Source of the DNA: an uncultured Hyphomicrobiales bacterium
Lineage (GTDB): Bacteria > Pseudomonadota > Alphaproteobacteria > Rhizobiales > Xanthobacteraceae
DNA: 44,797 nt
Assembly (NCBI GenBank): GCA_903885555.1
Contig: CAISIV010000063.1
Location: 1 to 44,797, forward strand
Reading direction: 5' to 3'
The notes beneath the pieces were generated by a model. The model was not told where the DNA came from, did not search any database, and was given only the letters and a program-made list of their open reading frames with translations. The position numbers and the translations under genes are program-made. This document shows, one piece after another, positions 18,128 to 26,642 of the stretch (positions are counted from its first letter, which is position 1; each line of letters opens with the position of its first letter).

Positions 18128-19309
18128 CTAGGCCTTCGGCGCCGCGTCTACCATCGGCTTCATCACCGCATAAAGCGCGTTCTTGGCCTCAAAACCGATG
18201 CCTGGGATATCCGGCATCGTAACGCGGCTGTCGACCACCGCGCAGGTGTCGGCAAAGCCGCCAAATGGCGCGAAGACCTGCGGGTACGACTCGTTGCCGC
18301 CGAGGCCGAGGCCCACCGCGATGTTCAGCGCGAACTGATGGCCGCCATGCGGCACGCAGCGCCGCCGCGACCAGCCGTGGCTAGCCAGCATGTCGAGCGT
18401 GCGCAGATATTCGACGAGGCCATACGACAGTGCCGGATCGAATTGCAGCCAGTCGCGGTCGGCACGCAGGCCGCCGTGGCGGATGAGGTTGCGCGCGTCC
18501 TGCATCGAAAACAGGTTTTCGCCGGTGGCGAGCGGCGGCCGGTAACGCGTCGCCAGCGCTGCGTGAAGCAGGTAGTCGAGCGGATCGAGCGGCTCCTCGT
18601 ACCAGCGCAGGTTATAGGGCGCGATGGCGTCGCCGCAGGCGATGGCGTCATCGAGATCGTAGCGGCCGTTGACGTCGACGCAGAGATTTTCACCTTTGCC
18701 GCCGACCACCTTGAGCGCCGCCTCGATGCGCTTGAGATCGTCCTTGAGCGGTACGCCGCCGATTTTCATCTTCACGGTCGAATAGCCGAGATCGAGATAA
18801 TGCTTCATCTCGTCTTGCAAGGCCGATATATCCTTGTCCGGATAATAATAGCCGCCGGCGGCGTAGACCCAGGCCGTCTTGTCGGCGACGCCGTTGTTGT
18901 AACGGTCCGCCAGCAGCCGCCACAACGGCACGCCTTCGGCTTTTGCCACTGCATCCCATAGCGCCATGTCGAGCACGCCAACCGCGACCGACCGTTCGCC
19001 GTGTCCGCCCGGCTTCTCGTTCTTCATCATCGCCGCCCAGGCCTTGGCCGGATCGATGATGCCGCGTGCATCGACGACGTCGTCCGGATTTGCCGCCTTC
19101 AGCCGCGGAATGAAGCGTTCGCGCAGCAATCCTTGCGGCGCATAACGGCCGTTCGAGTTGAAACCGAATCCGACGACGGGTTTGCCGTCGCGCACCACGT
19201 CGGTGAAGATCGCGACCACGCTCGCCGTCATGGTCGAGAAATCGATGTAGGCGTTGGCGATGTTGGACGAGATCGGGACGACGATATCTTCGATGGCGGT
19301 AATGCGCAT
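18128..19309 (-). CDS. tarD: Mandelate racemase/muconate lactonizing enzyme family, D(-)-tartrate dehydratase type
   Basis: 393 residues, enolase superfamily. An N-terminal capping domain precedes a TIM barrel with the catalytic KMKIGG (Lys-x-Lys), metal-binding carboxylates in CVDVNGRYD, WYEEPLDP and ATGENLF, and the conserved histidine in CVPHGGHQFALN. The GGHQFALNIAVGLGLGGNESYP stretch and C-terminal TMPDIPGIGFEAK resemble the characterised D-tartrate dehydratase of Bradyrhizobium, which dehydrates D-tartrate to oxaloacetate. The specific substrate is recalled from family similarity. It is the third gene of a tight leftward operon with a RidA protein (2-base gap) and an antiporter. Confidence 0.82.
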   Translation of the reverse strand: MRITAIEDIVVPISSNIANAYIDFSTMTASVVAIFTDVVRDGKPVVGFGFNSNGRYAPQGLLRERFIPRLKAANPDDVVDARGIIDPAKAWAAMMKNEKPGGHGERSVAVGVLDMALWDAVAKAEGVPLWRLLADRYNNGVADKTAWVYAAGGYYYPDKDISALQDEMKHYLDLGYSTVKMKIGGVPLKDDLKRIEAALKVVGGKGENLCVDVNGRYDLDDAIACGDAIAPYNLRWYEEPLDPLDYLLHAALATRYRPPLATGENLFSMQDARNLIRHGGLRADRDWLQFDPALSYGLVEYLRTLDMLASHGWSRRRCVPHGGHQFALNIAVGLGLGGNESYPQVFAPFGGFADTCAVVDSRVTMPDIPGIGFEAKNALYAVMKPMVDAAPKA

Positions 19310-19311
19310 GT

Positions 19312-19755
19312 TTAGCGTTTCTTCTTTTTGGACTTTGCTTTGGTCTTTTTGTTGCCCGTCAATACGGCGATCGCCTCGATCTCGAACAGCCCGCCCGGGC
19401 GCGCCAGCGCCGGCACGCCGATGGTGGTGCTGACCGGCGGCGCTTTCGCATTGAGATAGCGGTTACGGATGTCGCGATAGGCCGGCATGTTGTCGGTAAT
19501 GTCGACGAGGAAATTGTTGATCTTGACGACGTCGCTCCATTTAGCGCCGGCCGCCTTGAGCGCCAGCGTCAGGTTGTCATGGGCCTTGATGCACTGCGCA
19601 CTGAAATCGCCCGGCGCGCCGACGAACTTGTTGTCCATGTCGACGCCGAGCTGGCCGGCGAGATAGACCGTCGTGACCCGCCCCGTCGCCTCGACGACGT
19701 AGCTGTAGCCGGGCGGCTTCGGCAAAGTCTTGGGATTATCAAAGCGTAGCGGCAT
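19312..19755 (-). CDS. RidA/YjgF family protein
   Basis: 147 residues. The family fold is visible from GYSYVVEATGRVTTVYLAGQLGVD through the ring-forming C-terminal PPVSTTIGVPALARPGGLFEIEAIAVL. RidA proteins deaminate reactive enamine/imine intermediates. The usual catalytic arginine region is present only in the looser YjgF-subgroup form (TIGVPALARPG). An unusual lysine-rich tail of about 15 residues (KKTKAKSKKKKR) follows the fold. It lies between the antiporter (12-base gap) and the tartrate dehydratase-like gene (2-base gap), so it probably helps clear unstable enol/enamine products there. Confidence 0.88.
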   Translation of the reverse strand: MPLRFDNPKTLPKPPGYSYVVEATGRVTTVYLAGQLGVDMDNKFVGAPGDFSAQCIKAHDNLTLALKAAGAKWSDVVKINNFLVDITDNMPAYRDIRNRYLNAKAPPVSTTIGVPALARPGGLFEIEAIAVLTGNKKTKAKSKKKKR

Positions 19756-19767
19756 TGTGTCCCTCCG

Positions 19768-21024
19768 TTATTTTTCTTCCAACAGCCCCAATCCTTTTCC
19801 CAGCCACTTCGTGGTGGGCGCCTGAATCAAGATCGTCATCAGGATGGCGACGAATGTGACCGACGCGATCATCTGGGCGCCGGGCGCCTTCATGCCGAGC
19901 AACAGGCCGGCCAGTGCGCCCGGGATGACGCCGGTCTCACGCGTCCAACACATGAACAGCAGCTCCCTGACGCTCCACTTCGCGCGGCGGTCGGGCAGCG
20001 CGCAGGCAAAAACCGTTATCGGCCTTGCGACGAGCATCAAGACCGTGACGACGACGACCCCGCCCCAGAAATATTGGCCCATCAGACTGAAATCGACCTG
20101 AGCGCCGACCAGCATGAAGATGAACAGCCGCATGATGAAGGCCGTGGTCGAGACATATTCGTCAAGTTTTCTGGCCTCGCCCTGATCCATCCTGAAGCCG
20201 TACGCGTCCTTGTTGCCGATCATGATGCCGAAAACGAAAACCGCCATGAAGCCCGAGGCCTGCAAGCCGTCTGCCGCAAAATAGGCGCCGATCACCGCGA
20301 CCAGCGTCACGACCGGTGCGTATTCGCTGAGAAATCCCCATCGCTCGTGGGCGATAAGCATGGCAGCGAGGTATCCAAGGCCGACGCCGGCGACGATGCC
20401 GATAACCGACTGCTTGAGCAGATCGACGATCGACGACGACAGCGAGAATTCGCTAGTGCCCATGGCGACGCCCAGAACGGTGAAGGTCAGAATGGCGCCC
20501 ATGGCGTCGTTGAACGCCGACTCGCTCATCACCGTTTGAGCGACCCGGTCGCGAATGTGAATCTGCCGGAAAATCGGCACCAGCGTTGCCGGGTCGGTCG
20601 ACGACAGCACCGCGCCGAGCAATAGCGCCACGATCCACGGCACGCCGAGCACAAAATACGCTGCGACGCCGGTCACGAAGGCGGTGATCAATATGCCCAC
20701 CGTCGCGATGATCACGATGGTGATCCAGACCTGCTTCAACACGGCGAAACGGAGCGATGCACCGCCGTCGAACAGAATGTAGCTGGCACCGAACAACAAG
20801 ATGATCTGATTCAGCGCCGAGTCGGCCTTGATGTCGATTAACCCCAAGGCCTGCGGGCCGATCGCCATGCCGACGATCAGCAGCAAGGCGACGTCGGGAA
20901 TCTTGATCTTCTGCGCTACAAATCCGGTGAGCACGCCGATGGCGAGCACGATGCCGCCAGCCATCAATGTGTGCTTGGCAAGCTCGATTGCGGCCGACGT
21001 TTCCACTGCTTCCCCCGGTCGCAA
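19768..21024 (-). CDS. Cation:proton antiporter (CPA1, NhaP type)
   Basis: 418 residues with about 12 hydrophobic segments. The FDGGASLRFAVLK segment, the SSTDPATLVPIF stretch with the transport aspartate, and SESAFNDAMGAIL (the Asn-Asp pair typical of electroneutral CPA1 antiporters) are intact. It should exchange Na+ or K+ for H+ across the inner membrane. There is no C-terminal TrkA-type regulatory domain, so it is shorter than NhaP2/CvrA. It is the first gene of the leftward operon with ridA-like and tarD-like genes, where it might support uptake or pH balance during dicarboxylate use (inference). Confidence 0.9.
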   Translation of the reverse strand: MRPGEAVETSAAIELAKHTLMAGGIVLAIGVLTGFVAQKIKIPDVALLLIVGMAIGPQALGLIDIKADSALNQIILLFGASYILFDGGASLRFAVLKQVWITIVIIATVGILITAFVTGVAAYFVLGVPWIVALLLGAVLSSTDPATLVPIFRQIHIRDRVAQTVMSESAFNDAMGAILTFTVLGVAMGTSEFSLSSSIVDLLKQSVIGIVAGVGLGYLAAMLIAHERWGFLSEYAPVVTLVAVIGAYFAADGLQASGFMAVFVFGIMIGNKDAYGFRMDQGEARKLDEYVSTTAFIMRLFIFMLVGAQVDFSLMGQYFWGGVVVVTVLMLVARPITVFACALPDRRAKWSVRELLFMCWTRETGVIPGALAGLLLGMKAPGAQMIASVTFVAILMTILIQAPTTKWLGKGLGLLEEK

Positions 21025-21205
21025 AAGACCTGAGCGATGCTGCCCGACACCCCTCTAAATGACAAGGTGACGCCTTGCTAACGTGGCGTTTACCCCGCTC
21101 GGGCTCTGCTGAGGCGTTCCGGGCCCGAATCGGGCGCAACTTTCTCCCTCTCCGGACGTTGAGAAGCACACCGCCAAGAACGGTGTGACCAAGCAGGTGC
21201 GTGCG

Positions 21206-21967
21206 ATGGCTGTCCGGAACAAAATTGCACTGATGGCGATGGTTCTGACCGCCGGCATGGCGCTCAGCGCGCCGGCCTCCGCGGGCTTCCTCGACCGCAT
21301 CTTCGGCGGCATTCGCGATGCAGTGTCGGCGCCTCCGCGTCAGCCGTCCAACATCAACTCCTTTGCCGACCCGTTTTCGGCGCTGTCCAATGCATTGGGT
21401 GGCAACCGCCAGGAAGAACGCCGCGCCGATGCCGGCGGTCCGTCGAAGGGCTTTTGCGTGCGCACCTGCGACGGCAAATTCTTTCCGGTACAGACGCGCC
21501 CGGGCATGAGCGCGGCCGAATCATGCAATTCGTTCTGCCCGGCGACGCCGACCAAGATCTTCGCCGGCGGCAATATCGACAGCGCGATGGCCAGCGATGG
21601 CACGCGTTACGCCGATCTCGACACGGCTTTCGCCTTCCGTGAGAAACTGTCGGCGGGCTGTACCTGCAACGGCAAAACCCCCGGCGGTCTGGCCAGCATG
21701 GACGTCAACAAAGATCCGACGCTGCGCCCCGGCGACATCGTCGCGACCAAGACCGGCCTCGTAGCGTTTACCGGTGGCAATAACAACGTCGCCAACTTCA
21801 CGCCGATCGACTCTTATCGCGGTCTGTCGCAGAGCTCGCGTGACAAACTGTCTGACGTGAAGATCATGCCGGCGGCGCCCGGCCACGAAGACCTGACCAC
21901 GGCGACGGTCACGCCCGTCAGCGACCGCCCACGCACCCCCGGCCGCAATACTCAGGCCTGGAGATAG
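21206..21967 (+). CDS. DUF2865 domain-containing secreted protein
   Basis: 253 residues from the ATG at 21206. A signal peptide (MAVRNKIALMAMVLTAG to APASAG, cleavage about residue 27) precedes the DUF2865 core. The core includes GFCVRTCDGKFFPVQ, AAESCNSFCP, the YADLDTAFAFRE segment and CTCNGK. Six cysteines in the core suggest disulfides in the periplasm. This family is confined mostly to Rhizobiales and has no known function. The C-terminus overlaps the end of the convergent FAD oxidoreductase by 16 bases. A GTG start at 21185 is possible but would place extra charged residues before the signal peptide. Confidence 0.88.
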   Translation: MAVRNKIALMAMVLTAGMALSAPASAGFLDRIFGGIRDAVSAPPRQPSNINSFADPFSALSNALGGNRQEERRADAGGPSKGFCVRTCDGKFFPVQTRPGMSAAESCNSFCPATPTKIFAGGNIDSAMASDGTRYADLDTAFAFREKLSAGCTCNGKTPGGLASMDVNKDPTLRPGDIVATKTGLVAFTGGNNNVANFTPIDSYRGLSQSSRDKLSDVKIMPAAPGHEDLTTATVTPVSDRPRTPGRNTQAWR

Positions 21968-23046
21968 CCCGCAACTTCCTCGCCAAGCGACAGCGAACTG
22001 GTCAGTCCCGGCGATTCAATCCCGTACATCTGCACCAGTCCCGGCACGCCATGCTGCGCCGGCGCGTCGATCAGGAAATCCGCCTGGCCGTCTTTCGGAC
22101 CGCCGAGCTTGGGACGGATGCCGGCATAATCCGGCTTGAGCGAGCCGTCCGGAAGCCCCGGCCAATAAGTGCGCACACGGTCGTAAAACGAGTCCGCGCG
22201 CTTCGGATCGACGTCGTAGTTTTCAGTCTCGATCCATTCCACGTCCGGCCCAAAACGCATGCGTCCCGCCATGTCGAGCGTCACATGCACGCCGAGGCCG
22301 CCGACGATCGGCGTCGGATAGATCAGCCGCGAGAACACTGGCTTGCCGGCATAAGAAAAATAATTGCCCTTGCCGAGCACCAGACGCGGCACGCGCGCCG
22401 CCGGATAATCTTCCATCGTCCGCGCCACGGCCTGCGCACGCAAGCCCGCGCAATTGGCAATCGCATCGAATTCGAACGTGCCTTTGTCGGCCCCGCCGAA
22501 ATCGACCTGCCACTGGCCGTTCTTGCGCCGCGCGCCAGTCACCGGCGTGTTCACGGCGATGACGCCGCCGGCGTCTTCGAGATCACCGCGCAATGCCAGC
22601 ATGTAGGCGTGACTATCGATGATGCCGGTCTCCGGCGACAGCAACGCGCCGACGCAGGTCAATTCGGGCTCGAGCGCGCGCGCCGCATTGCCGCCGAGCA
22701 ATTCCAGGCCTTCGACGTCGTTGATGTGGCCCTGCGCTTCGATGGCGTGGATTTTTTCCATCTCGGCGTCGTTGGTGGCGACCACCAGCTTGCCGCATTT
22801 ACGATGCGGCACGCCGTGCGAGGCGCAGAACTCGTACAGCATGCGCCGGCCGCGCACGCAGTGTTTTCCGCGCAAGGTGCCGGTCGGATAATACATGCCG
22901 CCGTGGATCACCTCGCTGTTGCGCGAGGAAGTGATGGTGCCGATGGCGTGCTCGGCTTCGGCCACGATGACCTCGTGGCCTTTGAGCGCGGCGGCGCGGG
23001 CGACGGCAAGGCCGACGACCCCGGCTCCGATAACAAGGACTTGCAT
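21952..23046 (-). CDS. FAD-dependent oxidoreductase, L-2-hydroxyglutarate oxidase-like
   Basis: 364 residues, DAO family. The N-terminal dinucleotide-binding VIGAGVVGLAVARAAA is followed by TITSSRNSEVIHGGMYYPTG, the hallmark of L-2-hydroxyglutarate dehydrogenases/LhgO, and a C-terminal AGIRPKLGG...GIESPGLTSSLSLG. It probably oxidises L-2-hydroxyglutarate or a related 2-hydroxy acid to the 2-oxo acid, passing electrons to quinone. The start at 23046 directly precedes the dinucleotide motif. It diverges from the first lytic transglycosylase gene with 164 bases between them. Confidence 0.9.
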   Translation of the reverse strand: MQVLVIGAGVVGLAVARAAALKGHEVIVAEAEHAIGTITSSRNSEVIHGGMYYPTGTLRGKHCVRGRRMLYEFCASHGVPHRKCGKLVVATNDAEMEKIHAIEAQGHINDVEGLELLGGNAARALEPELTCVGALLSPETGIIDSHAYMLALRGDLEDAGGVIAVNTPVTGARRKNGQWQVDFGGADKGTFEFDAIANCAGLRAQAVARTMEDYPAARVPRLVLGKGNYFSYAGKPVFSRLIYPTPIVGGLGVHVTLDMAGRMRFGPDVEWIETENYDVDPKRADSFYDRVRTYWPGLPDGSLKPDYAGIRPKLGGPKDGQADFLIDAPAQHGVPGLVQMYGIESPGLTSSLSLGEEVAGYLQA

Positions 23047-23210
23047 GCGGCTTACTGTCTCAAGGCGCCTTCCGGCAGGGCTGTCTTCATAGATTCAGAC
23101 CATTATTTGCACAAGAATTGGTCTTAACGCAGTTCAGCGATGTATCTTGACCCAGCCCCTCCGTTGGGCAGATTTGGCCCGTATTCATTGGAAAAAGGCG
23201 GACCCTGACA

Positions 23211-24419
23211 ATGCGGAAACCGGCCCTCTTATTGGTGGGCGGCGTGCTGGCGGCTTTGCTGACAAGCCCCGCTTTGGCTGCCCCCCGTTGCCAGAACACC
23301 GGCAATTTCGACAAATGGGTCGAGCAGTTCAAAAAAGACGCCATCGCCCAGGGTGTCTCGCCGAAGATCGTCCAAGCTGCCGCGCCGGAATTAACCTTCG
23401 ACGAGTCGGTTATCAAACGCGATTCCGGCCAGGGCGTGTTCCAGCGCACCTTTATCGACTTCTCCAAGCGGCTCCTCGGCGGCCAGCGCATCCCTAACGG
23501 CATCGCCAAGATGAAGGAACACGCCGCGCTGTTCGCGCGCATCGAACAGACCTACGGCGTGCCGGCCGAGGTCATCACCGCAGTGTGGGGCCTTGAAAGC
23601 GACTTCGGCGCCATTTTCGGCAAGTTCAAAATTCTGCCTTCGCTGGCGACGCTCGCCTATGACTGCCGCCGCGGCGATCATTTCCGCACCGAACTGGTGG
23701 ACGCGCTACGCGTCATCCAGCGCGGCGATCAGCGCATCGAGGAAATGACCGGCAACTGGGCCGGCGAATTCGGCGGCATGCAGTTCACGCCGTCGAACTA
23801 CATGAAATACGGCGTCGATTTCGATAACGATGGCCGCCGCGATCTGATCAAGAGCACGCCGGACACGCTGGCCTCGGCAGCCAATTATCTCAAGAGCATC
23901 GGCTGGAAGCGTGGTGAGCCCTGGCTGCAGGAAGTCGAAGTGCCGGCCAGCCTGCCGTGGCAAGAAGCCGATCTCGACATCCAGCACCCACGTTCGCAGT
24001 GGGTCGCCTGGGGCGTGAAGCCGACCAGCGGCACGTTACCGAAAGACAATTTACCGGCTTCGCTGATCCTGCCGATGGGCCGTAACGGTCCGGCATTCCT
24101 CGCCTATCCGAACTTCAAGGTCTTCATCGACTGGAATTCTGCCTTCGTCTACTCGACGACCGTCGCCTATTTCGCGACACGCCTTGCCGGCGCACCTCCC
24201 GTCAACGAAGAAGGCGCCAAGAGCGTCGTTCCGCTGACCACCGAACAGGTCGTCGCGCTGCAGAACCTGCTCAACCAGCAGGGCTACAATGTCGGCGAAG
24301 CCGACGGCAAACTCGGCGGCGGCACCCGTAAGGCGGTCCGTAAGGCGCAGATCAAATACGGCATGCCGGCCGACGCCTGGCCGACGCCGGAATTGCTCGC
24401 CCGCATGCAGGGCAGCTGA
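23211..24419 (+). CDS. Lytic murein transglycosylase (MltB family), copy 1
   Basis: 402 residues. A signal peptide (MRKPALLLVGGVLAAL to LAAPRCQN, cleavage about 24) is followed by the SLT_2/MltB catalytic domain (about 25-320), with the catalytic glutamate in AVWGLESDFGA and the NWAGEFGGMQFTPSNYM block. A C-terminal peptidoglycan-binding domain (about 340-400, LQNLLNQQGYNVGEADGKLGGGTRKAVR) completes it. It cleaves glycan strands forming 1,6-anhydro ends. There is no lipobox cysteine, so it is soluble rather than a lipoprotein. It is followed after 29 bases by a close paralogue. Confidence 0.93.
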   Translation: MRKPALLLVGGVLAALLTSPALAAPRCQNTGNFDKWVEQFKKDAIAQGVSPKIVQAAAPELTFDESVIKRDSGQGVFQRTFIDFSKRLLGGQRIPNGIAKMKEHAALFARIEQTYGVPAEVITAVWGLESDFGAIFGKFKILPSLATLAYDCRRGDHFRTELVDALRVIQRGDQRIEEMTGNWAGEFGGMQFTPSNYMKYGVDFDNDGRRDLIKSTPDTLASAANYLKSIGWKRGEPWLQEVEVPASLPWQEADLDIQHPRSQWVAWGVKPTSGTLPKDNLPASLILPMGRNGPAFLAYPNFKVFIDWNSAFVYSTTVAYFATRLAGAPPVNEEGAKSVVPLTTEQVVALQNLLNQQGYNVGEADGKLGGGTRKAVRKAQIKYGMPADAWPTPELLARMQGS

Positions 24420-24448
24420 ACTCTCTTTTGATGAAAGTGACTTAAGCG

Positions 24449-25720
24449 ATGCGCAAGACCGCGTTGACATTCGCCGTGGCCGCGCTCGGCGCGTTGCTGG
24501 CGGGCGAGGCCTTGGCCGCGCCGCGTTGCCGAAACACCGGCAGCTTCGACAAATGGCTGCAAGACTTCAAGAAGGACGCACTGGCGCAAGGCATCTCGGC
24601 TCGCGTCATCGCCGAAGCCTCGCCGTACATGACGTTCGATCCGGTGATCATCCGCCGTGACAGCGGCCAGTCGGTTTTTCAGCAGACCTTCATCCAGTTC
24701 TCCGACCGCATGACCGGCGGCGGCCGTATTCCGAATGGTCAGGCCATCATCAAGAAAAACGCCGCGCTGTTCGCCAAGGTCGAGAAACAGTATGGCGTGC
24801 CAGCGCCGGTTCTGGCCGCGTTCTGGGGCCTCGAGAGCGACTTCGGCGCCAGCTTCGGCAAATACAAGATCCTCAGCGCCAACGCGACATTGGCCTATGA
24901 CTGCCGCCGTCCGGAATTCTTCCGCAATCAACTGCTCGATACGCTTCGCATCGTCGAGCGCGGCGATCAGCACGTTGAGGATCTGAACGGCGACTGGGCC
25001 GGCGAATTCGGCGGCATGCAATTTACCGCCTCCGATTATCTCAAGAACGCGGTCGACTTCGACGGCGACGGCCGCCGCGACCTGATCAAGAGTATTCCCG
25101 ATACAGTAGCGTCCGCCGCCAACTTCCTCGTCAGTCTCGGCTGGCAGCGCGGCCAGCCCTGGCTGCAGGAGGTCATAGTGCCGCGTGACATGCCGTGGGA
25201 TCAGGCCGATCTCACCGTCCAGCTGCCTGTATCGCAGTGGGCGAAATGGGGCGTGAAGCCGGCCTACGGCCAGCTTGCCGCCGCCGACCTGCCCGCGTCG
25301 ATGATCTTGCCGATGGGCCGCAATGGCCCGGCCTTCCTCGTCTACCCGAACTTCAAGGCGTTTCTCGGCTGGAATTCGGCTTACGTCTATTCGACCACGG
25401 TTGCCTATTACGCCACGCGCATCGCCGGTGCGGCGCCGCTCAATCGCGCCGGCGCCGCGACCATCGTACCGCTGACCTCGCAGCAGATGATGGATTTGCA
25501 AAAGGCGCTGATCAAGCAGAACTACGAAGGCATCACCGAAGCCGATGGCAAATTCGGCGCCGGCACCCGCGCCGCGGTGAAGAAGGCGCAGATGAAATAT
25601 GGCCTGCCGGCGGATTCCTATCCGACCGTCGAGTTGCTGGCGAAGCTTGGCGTCCCGACGACACCGTCCGAGCCTGTCGCGTCCGCGCAGCCGGTAGCGC
25701 CGGCCACCCGGAAAAGATAA
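24449..25720 (+). CDS. Lytic murein transglycosylase (MltB family), copy 2
   Basis: 423 residues with the same layout as the previous gene: signal peptide (MRKTALTFAVAALGAL to LAAPRCRN), MltB/SLT_2 domain with the catalytic glutamate in AFWGLESDFGA and DWAGEFGGMQFTASDYL, then a peptidoglycan-binding domain (about 345-400). A Pro/Ala-rich tail (VPTTPSEPVASAQPVAPATRKR) is the main difference from copy 1. Long stretches are shared (SLILPMGRNGPAFL against SMILPMGRNGPAFL; WNSA.VYSTTVAY), indicating tandem duplication. The divergence is enough to suggest an old event. Probably cotranscribed with copy 1. Confidence 0.93.
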   Translation: MRKTALTFAVAALGALLAGEALAAPRCRNTGSFDKWLQDFKKDALAQGISARVIAEASPYMTFDPVIIRRDSGQSVFQQTFIQFSDRMTGGGRIPNGQAIIKKNAALFAKVEKQYGVPAPVLAAFWGLESDFGASFGKYKILSANATLAYDCRRPEFFRNQLLDTLRIVERGDQHVEDLNGDWAGEFGGMQFTASDYLKNAVDFDGDGRRDLIKSIPDTVASAANFLVSLGWQRGQPWLQEVIVPRDMPWDQADLTVQLPVSQWAKWGVKPAYGQLAAADLPASMILPMGRNGPAFLVYPNFKAFLGWNSAYVYSTTVAYYATRIAGAAPLNRAGAATIVPLTSQQMMDLQKALIKQNYEGITEADGKFGAGTRAAVKKAQMKYGLPADSYPTVELLAKLGVPTTPSEPVASAQPVAPATRKR

Positions 25721-25730
25721 CTTCCGCGGC

Positions 25731-26525
25731 ATGGAAATCGACGCGAACGGCTCTAGCTTCAACTATCGTATCGACGGCGAACGAGGCCCCTGGGTTTTGC
25801 TCAGCCATGGTCTCGCGACCGATCTGTCGATGTGGGATGAACTTGCCGGCGCACTCAAAGATCGCTATCGCGTGCTGCGCTATGACGCGCGCGGCCACGG
25901 CGCTTCGGCGGCGCCTGCGGGCGACTATTCGCTCGATCAACTGGTCGACGACGCGGCGGGCATTCTCGACGCCCTCGGCGTCAAGCAAGCCCACTTCGCC
26001 GGCCTGTCGATGGGGGGCATGGTCGGCCTCGGCCTGCTGATCCGCCATCCGAACAAGATCAAGAGCGCAGTCATCACGGACTCGCGCCACACCACCACGC
26101 CGGACTTCACCAAGGCGTGGCTCGATCGCATCGTCGCCGTTCGCAAAAGCGGCATCGAAGCGGTGGTCGCGTCGACAGTATCGCGCTGGTCGAGCGAAGG
26201 GCTCAGTCAGCGCAATCCGGCGGTGGTCGCCCGCATGGAGGCGATGGTACGCCGCACATCCGTCAACGGCTATTGCGGCTGCGCCGCCGCCCTGGCGCGC
26301 TTGAACTACGGCCCGCGTTTAAACGAGATCACAGCGCCGATGCTTGTGATGTGTGGCGACGAAGACCATGGCGCGCCGCCGGAAAACAGCCGCCAGATGG
26401 CAGCGATGATCAAGGGCGCACGCTTCCTTGAGATCAAGCAGGCCGGCCATATTGCGAATATCGAACAGCCCGCGTTTTTCAATAAAGCCGTCGGCGACTT
26501 CTACGACGCGACCGAGTCTCGGTAA
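25731..26525 (+). CDS. Alpha/beta hydrolase, 3-oxoadipate enol-lactonase-like
   Basis: 264 residues. The oxyanion loop LLSHGLATDLSMWDEL, the nucleophile elbow FAGLSMGGMVGLG (Ser in GLSMGG), an acid in CGDEDHGAP and a late histidine in QAGHIANIEQP give a full catalytic triad. Overall similarity is to PcaD-type 3-oxoadipate enol-lactonases of the beta-ketoadipate pathway, but many such proteins are general esterases. The start lies 11 bases after the second transglycosylase; the downstream receptor gene is 117 bases further, so it may belong functionally to the catabolic islet (inference). Confidence 0.85.
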   Translation: MEIDANGSSFNYRIDGERGPWVLLSHGLATDLSMWDELAGALKDRYRVLRYDARGHGASAAPAGDYSLDQLVDDAAGILDALGVKQAHFAGLSMGGMVGLGLLIRHPNKIKSAVITDSRHTTTPDFTKAWLDRIVAVRKSGIEAVVASTVSRWSSEGLSQRNPAVVARMEAMVRRTSVNGYCGCAAALARLNYGPRLNEITAPMLVMCGDEDHGAPPENSRQMAAMIKGARFLEIKQAGHIANIEQPAFFNKAVGDFYDATESR

Positions 26526-26642
26526 GCTGGATACAGCCGCATGATGGACAGCCCCCGCGGCCGACTGTAAGTTTCATCGAAGCACACAAGGCGAGACCAC
26601 AACGGTCCGCACAATAAAAAACAGAAACTCCTGGGAGGAACA

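Noticed and set aside
18039-18131. 30-codon plus-strand frame ending ...LTVALESRR
   Set aside because: Too short to call a gene; a TTG start inside the previous stop and overlap with the next gene's end make it at best a remnant, so it is mentioned only as a finding.
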